Assembly: GCA_020747065.1 (NCBI GenBank)
Contig: JAGMVK010000003.1
Location: 1,488,001 to 1,552,000 of the forward strand
DNA length: 64,000 nt
Direction of reading: 5' to 3'
Source: Cadophora sp. MPI-SDFR-AT-0126
Lineage: Eukaryota; Ascomycota; Leotiomycetes; Helotiales; Ploettnerulaceae
Below, piece by piece: positions 1 through 12,880 of the stretch. The first letter of the stretch is position 1; each line of letters begins with the position of its first letter. The notes under the pieces are model-generated. The model searched no databases. It was not told the DNA's origin and saw only the letters and a program-made list of their open reading frames with translations. The translations under genes and the position numbers were made by a program.

Positions 1-426
1 GATAGAAGAAATGCGTGAAGTTTCTAGGTTTCCCCTCCAATCGGTGTCTTCTTTGCAGAGTAAGTATATTGACAAGAGTATGGTTGTCAAATAGAGACAA
101 TTGTTTACATGCATTGGAGACTCGCTTGTGTTTCAAACTGGCCGTCGCTCAGGTTGCTTTCTGGACTATGGGGATGAGTATGGAACGTGGTGGTATGACT
201 ACCAAAGTCACGAAGAGGTGCAAGTATTGTGCCTTTTGAAGAGTGCTTTTTTGTTGATGTTATTCTGTGAACGAGTATGGTATTTTAATGCGCAAGGGCG
301 ATTGCCTTTGATATCTACTAGACGCAGTACAACTTGAACCCTAAGGAGATTTCTACAATGATGTCTTACATCTTTCCGTACATTTACACTTGACGCCCAG
401 ATGGTCAAACCCCCAATGCCGCTATC
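1..426. other. Left flank, no gene recognised
   Basis: This is the window edge and the 3' flank of the minus-strand MSH1 gene. Short overlapping ORFs of under 80 codons occur on both strands. None has a recognisable motif or plausible splice structure, so I see no supported gene here. Confidence 0.5.
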
Positions 427-3400
427 TTACACACCTTTCCCCTCAAGCACCCTCCTCGCAACAACAATTGCCTCCCCGGGCAATCCCGCCAACCTCGCAA
501 CTTTCAATGCATGACTTCGCCTATTGACCCCCTCCCTCAACCGATGCACATACCTAAATCCCTCACCGTGCTCATCCTCAAGCACATCCGTACAATAAAA
601 CCCCACACCACCCTCCATCCCCTCTCCCTCAATCAACTCCACCAACCCATGGAAATGCGTTGCAAAGAGCGTCCTACACCTATTGATCCTATACAAATGC
701 GCTAAACACGCAAATGCCACCGCTTCCCCATCACTAGGCGTCGTACCACGTCCAATCTCATCCATAATCACGAAGCTCTTTGGCGTAGCGTGCTTAAGGA
801 TCGCTGCCGTTTCCAGCATCTCGACCATGAACGTCGACTGGTCACGATACAGGTTATCTGCGCTGCCCACCCGACTGAACATCTGATCTACGATGCCCAA
901 CTCCGCATACTCAGCCGGCACGTACGAACCTACCTGCGCGAGGATGGTGATGAGTGCGTTTTGACGAAGGAATGTGCTCTTGCCAGCCATATTCGGGCCA
1001 GTGATCAGCCAGATCTTCTTCTCCGGCGCACACCCAACAAAACAGTCGTTCGTGATGAAGCTGCGGCCTTCCTCCTCCAGCCCTCCTTCTACGGTAGGAT
1101 GTCTCCCGCCGACGATCTTGTGCGAGGTGCTGGTGTTGAGGATGGGTCTCGTCCAGCGCTTTTCGTGGGCGAGGAGTGCGAAGGAGCAGGCTATGTCAAG
1201 CTCGTCGAGGACGGCGGCGTTGCGCCGGAGTTTGACGATGTTGTGGATTGTTTGGGAGCGGAGGGTGTGGAAGACGCGCTGTTCTTCTGAGCGGATGTGT
1301 GTTTTGCAGGTGTCGATTCGTTGGCCGAGAGACGTCCATTCGGGGTGATGGAAGGAGCGGGTGCTTTTGCTGGAGCTGACGGAGCGGAGGGGATCACCTG
1401 AGGAGGAGGAAAGGGACAGCCGGGTGTCTTTGCCTTTGATGTGGCAGATGTGGCCGAGGCCTGGGCGGAATTGGAGGGTCAGAGTTGTGGCGCCGAGACG
1501 TCGGGAGAGGGAGTCGACTAGTTCTGCTTTCTCGGTATATAGAGAGAGCATGTCTTCGTGGAGGCGAGCGAGTGTCTCGCTTGCCGCGGGCTTCATAATC
1601 CAAGGCTCGCTGTCGTCAGAGTAGTGCTCTCTAATACTTGTCGCTTTCTTCTTGCGTGTGCCCTTGGGAAGGATGGATGAATCTTCCCTGGATCCTTCTG
1701 ATGTGACGATTGCTTCGGCTAGGGCTTGCATTTCTCCTGCTTCGCTGTCTTCAAGTCGTTGTTGTTGCATGATACCTTCTTCGTCGATTGCTTCGCGGAT
1801 TCGCTTAGCCAGTTCGTTTGGTCCAGTGAGGTCAATGCGGCTTATCATGGCTTGGATACATGGATCTCCAGAGCTGTCCTCAGAAAGGGTAGTAACGATG
1901 TCTTGAGTTGCGTAGATCGTACTTGCGAGAGCTAGGAGATCATCGGGGTCACCTCGACCGAAAGCGAACTTTTGTAGTAAGCGGTGAGAGTCATGACTGC
2001 GTTTCAGTAGGATGGTGATGCGCTCTCGGAGGCTCTCATCATTGAGCATGTTGGTTACCAGGTCCAATCTGGAGCTTATGACATCTAACGATGTTGAAGG
2101 AGAGCCTATTGTGCATTAGTTTCGGTTCCTGTCGGTTGGTTACGATGACTTACTTAGCCAATTATCCAGCAACCTCGCTCCGCCCTTTGTGACAGTGCGT
2201 CTAACAGTATGCAGAAGACTACCCGTCAACATATCGTCTTTCATAGTCTTCTTGATTTCCAAAGCCCGCATAGTGTTCTTGTCAATACCCATCATATCAA
2301 GCTGTCTTGATGGCGGTTGAAGTTTCATATTCGATCCCTGTAATCGAGTCTCGACATACTGAAGCAGAGAACTTCCTGCAGCTACTTCTTCGACTGCAAA
2401 TTCGCCAATCATTCGTGCTGGGACCGGTGACTCCAACATCGGTTCCCACTGAGGTATTTCCTTGACTGTGGATGGGTCGGTATAAGTTATGAGATGGTGG
2501 TGGTCATCGGCCAGGACTTCGAAAATGCCATGGTCTTTGGAAGCTTGGAGATCTTCGTCTAGTACAATTTCTCTGGGACTTATACGGGCCAGAAAAGACG
2601 GGAGATTTGAGAGAGTTGTCGACTGAGTGAAGAAATGGCCGGTAGATAGGTCAAGCCATGCAAGACCAATGGGCATATTTTCTCGAGCTGCAGAGATCGA
2701 ATCTGTACGCGAGTCGTGAGATCCATGGATAGAACCTTCCACTATATGTATAGCCAAAACATAGTTATTGGAAAACGGATCCATGAAATTCTCATCGATC
2801 AGTGTTCCAGGCGTGATAATCCGAGTGACCCTCCGATCATGCATCAAACCCCCAGCTTTGACTTTTCCAGAAGCATCATTCGGGAACTCCTCTGCAATGG
2901 CTACATAACGATTGAGGTCCTGAACAAGGATTTTGAGATATCGATCAAGTTGGAAGAACGGGAACCCTGCCTATTGGTCATAATCAACACGAAGTTCAGC
3001 TAACGCGCTGGTGAGAAAGTACCATAGGAACAACCGGGGCACCTGGTCTCGTCGGCCTCCTCGCCTCCTTCAAATTCAACAGCGAAGCAAATTCCTCTGC
3101 ATGCTCAAAGTACAGCTCATAGAAACCGCCTACACGGGTAAGCAAAACGCAATTCTCGAATTTCCGCATGTTGGTTCGCGCCTGTTGGACGACGGTCGAG
3201 TAGGTTGGAGGTGCATCTTGTTCCAGTGGAAGGGGATCTAGTGGGATGACGCCTTGGGGTAGATCGTCGAGTTTGATGGAGGCTTTTGTTTTCTTGCCCC
3301 TATTTTGGGCTCGGCAAACGGGGTCGGAGGGTTGGATGCGAGTGAACTTGGTGTTGCGGACGTGGTGCAGACAGCGAGCGGAGATGAACATCCGACGAGG

Positions 3401-3436
3401 CCCTATGGCTCGAAAGTAAGGGTATGAGAGTAGCAT
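427..3436 (-). CDS. MSH1: Mitochondrial DNA mismatch repair protein MSH1 (MutS family)
   Basis: This encodes a MutS-family mismatch-binding ATPase, predicted to act on mitochondrial DNA. I join exons 3436-3023, 2970-2154 and 2105-427 to give 969 aa, close to yeast MSH1 (about 960 aa). Both introns are short (52 and 48 bp), and the junctions restore the typical VPMAGFPFFQLDRY and DNWLS-SPSTSLDVISSRLD stretches. The N-terminus is rich in Arg, Tyr and Phe with few acids, as expected for a mitochondrial presequence. MutS domain I follows (MRKFENCVLLTRVGGFYELY, about residues 90-115). The C-terminal ATPase has Walker A GPNMAGKST near residue 780, Walker B DEIGRGTTPSDG near 862 and the ATHFH motif. 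The gene is divergent from the WrbA-like gene across about 1.5 kb. Known of the family: MSH1 limits mtDNA mutation and rearrangement. The mitochondrial location is inferred from the presequence and family. Confidence 0.93.
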
Positions 3437-4025
3437 TCGGCATGCTTTTTCATGGCATGTGCTGGAATGAAGTCGCGACTTTCGCGTTTGACAGGAGAAA
3501 GAGAAGAATCATTGGAAACGTGACTTGTTGCGAAAGAAGAACGGTATCACGTGGGTGCAAACAAAATGTCTTGGCGTTTTCCTTTGATATGCAGGGCTCC
3601 GCGTCAGCACAGAACAGCACAGCAAGCACAGTGACACAGTTTTGGAAATCTGAAAATATTCTGTTGCAAAGTCGCTCTTACGGACACTCCCGTCAAACTC
3701 CATCCACCCCAATGCGCGCTTGTGCTTGTGCCTGAGGGAGCTAGTTTATAAGTAAGTTAGAGATGTATCTAAGCTGCTGGTAAGCCGATTCGCCACATCG
3801 TTTTCTGCTTTAGGCCGGGGTGAGAGGATCTCGTCCCAGATGCGAGTAATGGTCTAGCAAATCGCGATGGTTCGTTAGGACGGCAGGTACTTGACTTGCA
3901 GGTCTGGACTTTGGACGGTGGGTTTTGACATGTGTACGTCTGGGATATGCTTGTTTTGGGGTTCATCGGATAATCTCATCGGCTCTGTGAACGTCGAGGC
4001 TTGAATCCTCCCCACTTTCTGTGAT

Positions 4026-4039
4026 GTACCGGCCGGTAC
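4026..4039. repeat. Perfect 14-bp palindrome with CGGCCG core
   Basis: The sequence GTACCGGCCGGTAC is identical to its reverse complement. It contains everted/inverted CCG and CGG triplets, the half-sites typical of Zn2Cys6 regulators. No binding protein can be named from the sequence. Confidence 0.6.
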
Positions 4040-4640
4040 GAGGCTTTTGACTTGTAAGTTGCTTGCTAGTCATGATGATACCTGTCGTGACGAGAAAACA
4101 TCCCGTATATTTGCAATTCCTTGTCTCACAAGTTCGTAAATAGATAGGAAAACGATCCGAAATCATCCCATCATCATGCCATGAGTCGTCCTGAGCTGGT
4201 CCTCGATTCTACAGATCGGACATTGTTCACACAGCAAGTCTCTCATGTGCCTGTAAACGCCGTTCAGATTTGATGCTGAGGAATTTCTACACTGGTCGGA
4301 TGTTACTTCACATCCGTCTGACAGCCAACAATCATTCATTCCCCCAAAGTGTCACAAATCATCTCCGTGCAGGCAGTCAAACACCCATCACCCACCCGCC
4401 TTTAGGCCCAAAGTCCAGAGTCAATCGCCAAACAACTAATCACCAAGCCAGTCCAGTACATACATAAATTATTAGCAAGCTCGCCTCGGTGTAGGGTCCT
4501 ATTCTTCTCTATCTCCTCGTCTCTCGTCCCTCGATCTGTGAGCATCAGTCATGATTTCGTGATGCTTTGATGCAGTGCAGCTTATTAAATGATTGTCATC
4601 AGCGCACTAAGCCGGGATGGGCCACTCAACGGCAATGTGG

Positions 4641-4760
4641 CCCCTTGACAAAAGACGTCTGATTGGCCAATTAAGCATGGAGGCACCCCTGGTCTGGCCC
4701 GATGTTGCGATTGAGGGGAAAGCGACGAGGCTAGATGATGCAAACGATGGAGGGGAGGGG
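4641..4760 (+). promoter_or_regulatory. Cluster of five STRE-like pentamers
   Basis: CCCCT occurs at 4641-4645 and 4686-4690. AGGGG occurs at 4714-4718, 4751-4755 and 4756-4760. In yeast this pentamer is the Msn2/Msn4 stress response element, and filamentous fungi have Msn2-type zinc fingers. Five copies in 120 bp just upstream of the TATA box fit stress induction of the downstream quinone reductase. This is inference from motif density. Confidence 0.5.
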
Positions 4761-4776
4761 CAGGCACGTAGATAGG

Positions 4777-4782
4777 TATAAA
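4777..4782 (+). promoter_or_regulatory. TATA box of the WrbA-like gene
   Basis: TATAAA lies 112 bp upstream of the start codon at 4894. It is followed by a pyrimidine-rich leader (CTC/TCT runs and CTCTCCAATTCTCCC), the usual fungal core promoter layout for an inducible, well expressed gene. Confidence 0.6.
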
Positions 4783-4893
4783 GACCTCATCTCCCTCGGA
4801 TTGAACTTTCTTCCAATCCATACTTGATTCTCTCATAAACTCTATACTCAACTCTCCAATTCTCCCAAAATAAACCCCCCGAGATCTTTCACA

Positions 4894-5805
4894 ATGGCTC
4901 CCAAGGTCGCTATCGTCTTCGTGAGTTACCCCGCCATGCCAGAAGATTCCTCCAGGCAGTTACAGCAGCATTCCTTCCGATGTTGTGATGTCAACAAAGC
5001 AATTTTTGCAATCAACATCTGCGATGCACCTGCTAATATTATTTTGCCGTCTTGCTAATATTCTATCTTTTTTAGTACTCCATGTATGGTCACATCAAGG
5101 CTCTCGCCGAGGCTGAGAAGGCTGGACTTGCAAAGGCTGGCATTGAGGCCGACATCTACCAAGTCGCCGAGACTCTTCCACAGGAGGTTCTCACCAAGGT
5201 ATGTATCTCTTGTCATCTCCACTTCCTTATTCCAACGGTCCCGTATTCCACACTACCACGATAAACTCTAACACAAATGTAGATGCACGCTCCCCCCAAG
5301 TCCGACTACCCCGTAATCGACGCCGCAAAGCTCCAAACCTACGATGCATTCCTCCTCGGTATCCCGACCCGTTACGGTAACTTCCCAGCCCAATGGAAGG
5401 CATTCTGGGATACTACCGGAGGCCAATGGGGATCTGGTGGTTACTGGGGCAAGTTCGCTGGTGTTTTCCTCTCCACCGGAACTCCAGGTGGTGGACAGGA
5501 GAGCACTGCTATCGCTGCGATGTCGACCCTTGCTCACCATGGCAGTAAGTCTTCCTCTCTGCGGCTATGCAATGATCTGTAACACCATACTAATTCACAA
5601 ACCAGTCATTTACGTCCCTCTCGGTTACGCACACACCTTCCCACAACTCACCAACCTCTCCGAGGTCCACGGCGGCTCCCCATGGGGTGCAGGAACCTTC
5701 GCAGGCGCTGACGGCTCCCGCCAACCAACCGCCCTCGAGCTCGAACTCGCCACCATCCAAGGCGAGCAGTTCGGCAAGAAGGTTTCGTCCGTCACTTTCG
5801 CGTGA
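4894..5805 (+). CDS. WrbA-type NAD(P)H:quinone oxidoreductase (Pst2/Ycp4/Alt a 7-like), with likely stop-codon readthrough
   Basis: This is a flavodoxin-fold FMN protein that reduces quinones by two electrons and protects against oxidative stress. Exons are 4894-4920, 5076-5198, 5283-5544 and 5606-5805, giving 203 aa, the normal family length. The FMN phosphate loop is YSMYGHI near residues 10-16. The WrbA signature follows: [18 protein letters not shown], then [11 protein letters not shown] and [10 protein letters not shown]. The first three introns are long for this locus (155, 84 and 61 bp). The UGA stop at 5803-5805 is followed directly by CUA. The frame then stays open to a TAG at 5989-5991 and ends in a CaaX-like CAIL (see the next entry and findings). 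The promoter has a TATA box and five STRE-like sites. Family assignment is firm; stress induction is inferred. Confidence 0.93.
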
Positions 5806-5991
5806 CTACAAGGCAGTGAAGGTGCAAAGGACGAGGTGACGGCTGCTGAGAACGGGAACGGAGCGACAACAGCGAAGAATACCCAAGAACAAAATACAAA
5901 CACAACGAAGGAGAACGGTGTGCAGAAGAAGAAAGAGGAGAAAGATAGCGAGGGACCTTGTGGGTTGCCGAGCAAGTGCGCTATTTTATAG
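5806..5991 (+). other. Predicted readthrough extension of the WrbA-like protein, ending in a CaaX box
   Basis: Directly after UGA-CUA the same frame runs for 61 sense codons to TAG. The extension is hydrophilic and disordered in style, rich in Glu, Lys, Asn, Thr and Gly (for example GSEGAKDEVTAAENGNG). It ends PCGLPSKCAIL. The last four residues fit a CaaX prenylation box, and Leu at the end favours geranylgeranylation. A second Cys seven residues upstream of the CaaX cysteine could be palmitoylated. An 11-nt GT..AG stretch over the stop is too short to be an intron. Yeast Ycp4, a relative, is reported as a palmitoylated membrane protein. I infer that a small share of translation gives a membrane-anchored isoform. 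Confidence 0.6.
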
Positions 5992-6707
5992 CTGGCGAGA
6001 GAATCGAAATTGTAGAAAAATGAAAGGCATTTGATCATCATTGACCTATTTTGTTTTTCACTAGAGAAAAGATATGTTATGTGATGCAACAATTGACAAG
6101 AATTGATCGTGCTTTCTTAATACTCACTCCCGGAAACAATATCGAGAGTTGACTGTAGGAATTTCTGATTGCTTTTTCTTTCTGATTTTGAACCTTATTA
6201 AAACCGAGGAATTGGTGATATTGCTGTAACAATCAATCACTCTGTCATGCCTCTTCCCATTTACAAGACTTGATTATCATCTCCCTCTTTCTCGCTTACG
6301 AGAAAATAAAACAATGTCACCAACACACTGGAGAACATACATATAAGATTATTGAGTCTAACCCCATCGTAAGAGTAGAATTGTCTAGCATCTATCTACT
6401 CACCTATCCATCTATCTATGCATGACTCTACGTACTGTCTAATCCACACATCATCCATCCATCCATCCATCCATCCATCCATCTATGCATTCGAATAATA
6501 TGAAACAGAGAAGAGTGATCATCTCGCTAGCCTAGCAAAGCAAAAATAAAGCAAGCTCGCTCCCATGCTAATTAGGAAATATACTAGTCCATAAACCCGT
6601 CCACTGTAACGCCTGGCTAATGCAACAATGTAATCCCATCTCTCAATGCTGCAGAAATGTACAGTATGCAAATACAAATGCTCAGCATACGTCAAATCTA
6701 ACATGAT
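5992..6707. other. Intergenic, convergent 3' ends, with a CATC microsatellite
   Basis: This AT-rich stretch lies between the convergent 3' ends of the WrbA-like gene and the MFS gene. It holds a tetranucleotide repeat at 6452-6483. I see no gene. Confidence 0.6.
6452..6483. repeat. (CATC)8 microsatellite
   Basis: Eight perfect tandem copies of CATC lie in the intergenic 3' region, flanked by degenerate CTAT/CATC units (TATCTACTCACC upstream, ATCTATG downstream). Confidence 0.9.
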
Positions 6708-9285
<2,578 letters not shown>

Positions 9286-10981
9286 TGGTGAAGGAGTGAA
9301 CCGGATGTCAAGAGTGAACGCGATGAGAAGAAGAAGAGAAGAGCAGGAGGAGAGAAAGACGTTAATCAACGGGTGCAGTCAAGCAAGCCTTTATGACTGA
9401 CTGCTGATTTGAACGTGGCCTGGACCTGGTCTGCCATGCCCTTGCCCTTGCCCTTGCCTTGTCTAGTTCAACCTCCCGTTCGTCTCCTTCTCTTCTCTGT
9501 CTGTCTGTCTATCTTCGTCTAATCACAGGCGCATCTTTCTCCCCTCCGAGATCTTAGCCTCGGACATTGTTTCGGCCGAAAAGCGGCCCAAAAGTCCTAA
9601 GTCCTTTATTCCCTTTCAGCAAATGAGAACACGCAGAATGCGGTATGAAGGCGTCGAAGAAGCCGAATACGCGTCGGTCTGGGGTCTGGGCAGCTGGACG
9701 AGCTGGACTAAGAAATTGGCTGGAGTCCTGGAGGTTAAAGTAGGCGGGAGTCAGGGGTTAGCGAGACATTGACTTTTATTCAAGGTTCAGGTAAGCTTCT
9801 GATGGCTTTTTATTTCGACGACATTGGAACGTACAGTCAGACCTCTATTTATTCAGTCAGATCTTTACTCACACTTACTTACTTACTAATTTCCTTTCAC
9901 AACATTCACACCGGTGACGTTCAAAAAGTTAATACATCATAAACATTCGGTCTCGCGAGAATCTATTCTCCGTGTCACATCACATCCCATGCAATTAACC
10001 AAGCGAAAAGCATTCCAGCTATTGTTGTGCCGCAACCCACATCTTGTGGGAGATGCAGTCCCCTCCCCCTATCGAAGTGGATACCGACCCAGCCAGCCCA
10101 ACTCGATGTCCAGCTCCGAACAAATCAAAATTGCATTGGGTACGAGAGCCGTTCGCGCTTCAGTCATCGTCGGCTTGACATTTGACCTTGGTCCACATCA
10201 TCAAACTCACAATTGTGTCAGAACTTCAACATCTTACAGTGCAACCCGATATTCATAACATAATAGCCTGAATAGAACCTCTAGAAACCCGCATTTCTTT
10301 TCGTCATTTTCTTCTCCATCAATCATGCTTTCCCAAGGCAGGCGCACCACTGTCGAGAGCTGCATTTACTGTAATTTTCTAGATTTCGCCGCCAAGGAAG
10401 CTTAGATGCTTCAAATACCCACCCAAAATATCCTGCCAAGGGCAACCATCAACCGACGTCCACTTCAAGGAACCTAAGAACAGCCAGCTTGGTGCTCATG
10501 GGAAAAGGGGCTTGACATAAAAGCAGTATCATTAGGTAGGCTTTTCAGATGACAGCAGAACAAGCACGCCTGTAAAGCCGAATACGCAAACCGATCAAGA
10601 GTAAGAATACGAAGATCTTGCCGTTGTCTCCAAAGGCTGATGTTACCGCCGAGGACGTATGTCTTTTCGACTTGAGAAGAATTGCCAAGTAATCAATGAA
10701 AACAAATGTTGGGATGTGGAAAATAAACCGCTGTACCCAAATCTTCTAGCATGAGTTGCACTACCTGTACGGAACACTAAATTTCGCTGATGTGAATCTA
10801 CAGTTTAGAAGTCAGGAAAAGCATAGCAGAGCAAGAATCACACGCCGCAAAACCATGCCAAATTCTTACTTCAAATGATCTCATTCATCTTATCATAGCT
10901 TTTGCCGCCAATCTATCGACTCCCATATGCAACGGCTGGTGATGAACATGCATGACAAAACTAACAGACAAGTTTCTCCAA
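9286..10981. other. Intergenic, MFS promoter side and eIF2 gamma 3' side
   Basis: About 1.7 kb with no convincing gene. A hexamer repeat GCCCTT (three tandem copies near 9438-9455) and CTGTCTGT/pyrimidine tracts occur in the first 250 bp upstream of the MFS start. A 114-codon plus-strand ORF at 9914-10258 has no recognisable motif. Confidence 0.5.
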
Positions 10982-12589
10982 TTAGGAAGTGCTTGGGTCG
11001 AGCGTTACACCATTTGCAATGGTAGCCCATCCGATTAAACGCCAATGCTTCTCGATACGACGAGACAGCGCAACCTTCTCTCCAACATTCGTGCAAGCCG
11101 GACTCGTGAGAACCAACTTCGCGGCATCCTGCTTGACAGCCACAACCTTCGCACCGGTGGCCGTAGATCCAATGTTCACCATCAGAACCTCGTTCTTCGC
11201 CAGCTTGGCAACCTTCGCTTGCTTTCCATCGGCGGTCTTGACACCCAGAAGTCTGCGGAGGAGGTAGTAGTTGACTTCGATCTCGATATAGATATCTGGC
11301 AGTCGGCCTTTCAATCCAAGAACGAAGCCAACCAGACGATCGGCCCGACAAAGTGTGGGATCGATTCGGGTTCCGACACCAATCAAACCACCAGGTACTG
11401 CATACTTGAGCTCATTGTTCTCTGAGTTCAAGGTGACGATTCTGCTGAAGATGGGTGTGCACTTGATAGCTCCCTTTTCATCTCTGGTGACGATTCCGGG
11501 TCTGATCTCGATCTCATCGCCCAGCTTTACGACACCGTGCAGGATACTTCCACCAGCAACACCGCCCTTCAGCTCCTCAATCTCGGCACCTGGCTTATTG
11601 ACATCAAACGACCGGATAACGATCATTTGTGGGTCCTGGGTGAAATCTCTTGGAGGAACAGGGATGGTATTTACAATAGCCTCGTTAACAGCATCGATAT
11701 TGAACTTCAACTGGGCGGAAATTGGGATGATTGGTGATCCTCCTGCAACGGTTCCTCGGATAAACTTTAAGATGTCCAGGTAGTGTGCGTTTGCGCCTTC
11801 CTCTCTCATCAAATCGACCTTGTTTTGTAGAATGATGATCTTGTCGAGCTTCATGATTTCGATAGCTGCCAAATGTTCGGAAGTTTGAGGTTGTGGGCAT
11901 GATTCATTACCGGCGATCAGGAGGAGAGCGGCGTCCATAACTGCTGCACCAGACAACATAGTACTCATGAGAATATCGTGACCAGGGCAATCGACGAAAC
12001 TGTATCTATGTTAGCTATCGCCTTCCCAAGATTTCCAAAATACTTACGAGACATGTCTTAGCAATCTGTATGTACCAGAGCAGCCCTCACGTTCGCAAGG
12101 TGGGTCGACCTCCTTCTCACTCTTGTAGCTCTTGAAGCATGTCGGTCTTGGGCACTCCTCGTTATCGCACTTGTAGATCTTTGCGTTCGCATAACCCAGC
12201 TTGATGGTAATATTTCTCTCCAACTCGTTCTTGAAACGAACCGTCTGCACTCCCGAGATAGCCTTCACGACCGTCGACTTACCGTGCGCCACATGTCCAA
12301 TCGTTCCGATATTGATCGTTGCTTGTCTGGCAATGATTTCTGCGGTGAGGGGGGTCAAGGATTTGAGGTCGAGGTCTTGGGGCTCTGTTTGTGGAGGGAG
12401 TGTTGGGCGTATTATCGTCGGTGCGGGCTCCTTGTGTGTAGACTTCTTGAGGGCAGATTTGATGGGCTTTTCATCGAGATCCTCTACATGGTCATCGAAA
12501 TCCTGTTGCGCATCCAAGCCAGGGGAGCCTGGAGCGGAATCAGAGTCTGAATCCATGTCATTGCCATACCTATCTCCGTTCGCCGCCAT
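10982..12589 (-). CDS. GCD11: Eukaryotic translation initiation factor 2 subunit gamma
   Basis: This is the GTP-binding core subunit of eIF2, which brings initiator Met-tRNA to the 40S ribosome in the cytosol. Exons 12589-12048 and 11999-10982 (intron 48 bp) give 519 aa, as in yeast Gcd11 (527). An acidic N-terminal tail precedes the G domain. G1 is GHVAHGKST (residues 98-106), G3 is DCPGHD (the intron lies just before it) and G4 is NKVDL. A zinc knuckle with four Cys ([11 protein letters not shown]...CEREGC) sits between G1 and G3, as is usual in the gamma subunit. EF-Tu-like domains II and III follow ([26 protein letters not shown]). The gene is divergent from a mitochondrial protein gene with only 291 bp between the start codons. 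Confidence 0.96.
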
Positions 12590-12880
12590 GATGATGAGTT
12601 CGTAGAGTTTTAATACAGGTTTCGAATTTGGGGATGTCGACTTCGAGGATCGTGTAGAAGGTGTGGGGTTGTAACGGTTATGGTGGCGGCTTGAAGATAT
12701 CTTTGTATTCCAGCTGCAGAGTCATAATTATTTAGTGGGCAGTTGCGAGCCTTGCGGGGCTAATCCCCCTCCCACGTGACCCGGCCCGATATTCGGAAAC
12801 GAAAGCTTGAAGCCGGAACTTGTTCATCGCAACTTACGGCGAGGGCAGAATTTCTCTATCAAGCAATACGAAGCTCAAAT
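12590..12880. promoter_or_regulatory. Bidirectional promoter eIF2 gamma / DUF1640 protein
   Basis: Only 291 bp separate the two start codons. A CACGTGAC element at 12773-12780 is the obvious motif. It is an E-box of the kind bound by Cbf1/Tye7-type bHLH factors. A shared, constitutive promoter is likely. Confidence 0.6.

Larger units (their letters stand above)
3437..4893. promoter_or_regulatory. Divergent intergenic region MSH1 / WrbA-like
   Basis: About 1.46 kb separates the two divergently transcribed genes, and no ORF in it looks coding. I can see a CACGTG E-box at 3548-3553, a perfect 14-bp palindrome at 4026-4039 and an inverted CCAAT (ATTGGCCAAT) near 4662-4671. There is also a run of stress-response-like AGGGG/CCCCT pentamers at 4641-4760 and a TATAAA at 4777-4782. 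The last group sits in the proximal promoter of the WrbA-like gene. Confidence 0.6.

Noticed and set aside
790..1290. Plus-strand ORF of 166 codons
   Set aside because: Antisense shadow of the MSH1 ATPase exon.
5803..5813. An intron spanning the UGA of the WrbA-like gene
   Set aside because: The only GT..AG around the stop is about 11 nt, far below a workable intron. A wider 31-nt choice from 5782 has a poor donor. Readthrough explains the open frame better.
9914..10258. Plus-strand ORF of 114 codons between MFS and eIF2 gamma
   Set aside because: No motif, no plausible splice partners and a composition like the flanking non-coding DNA.
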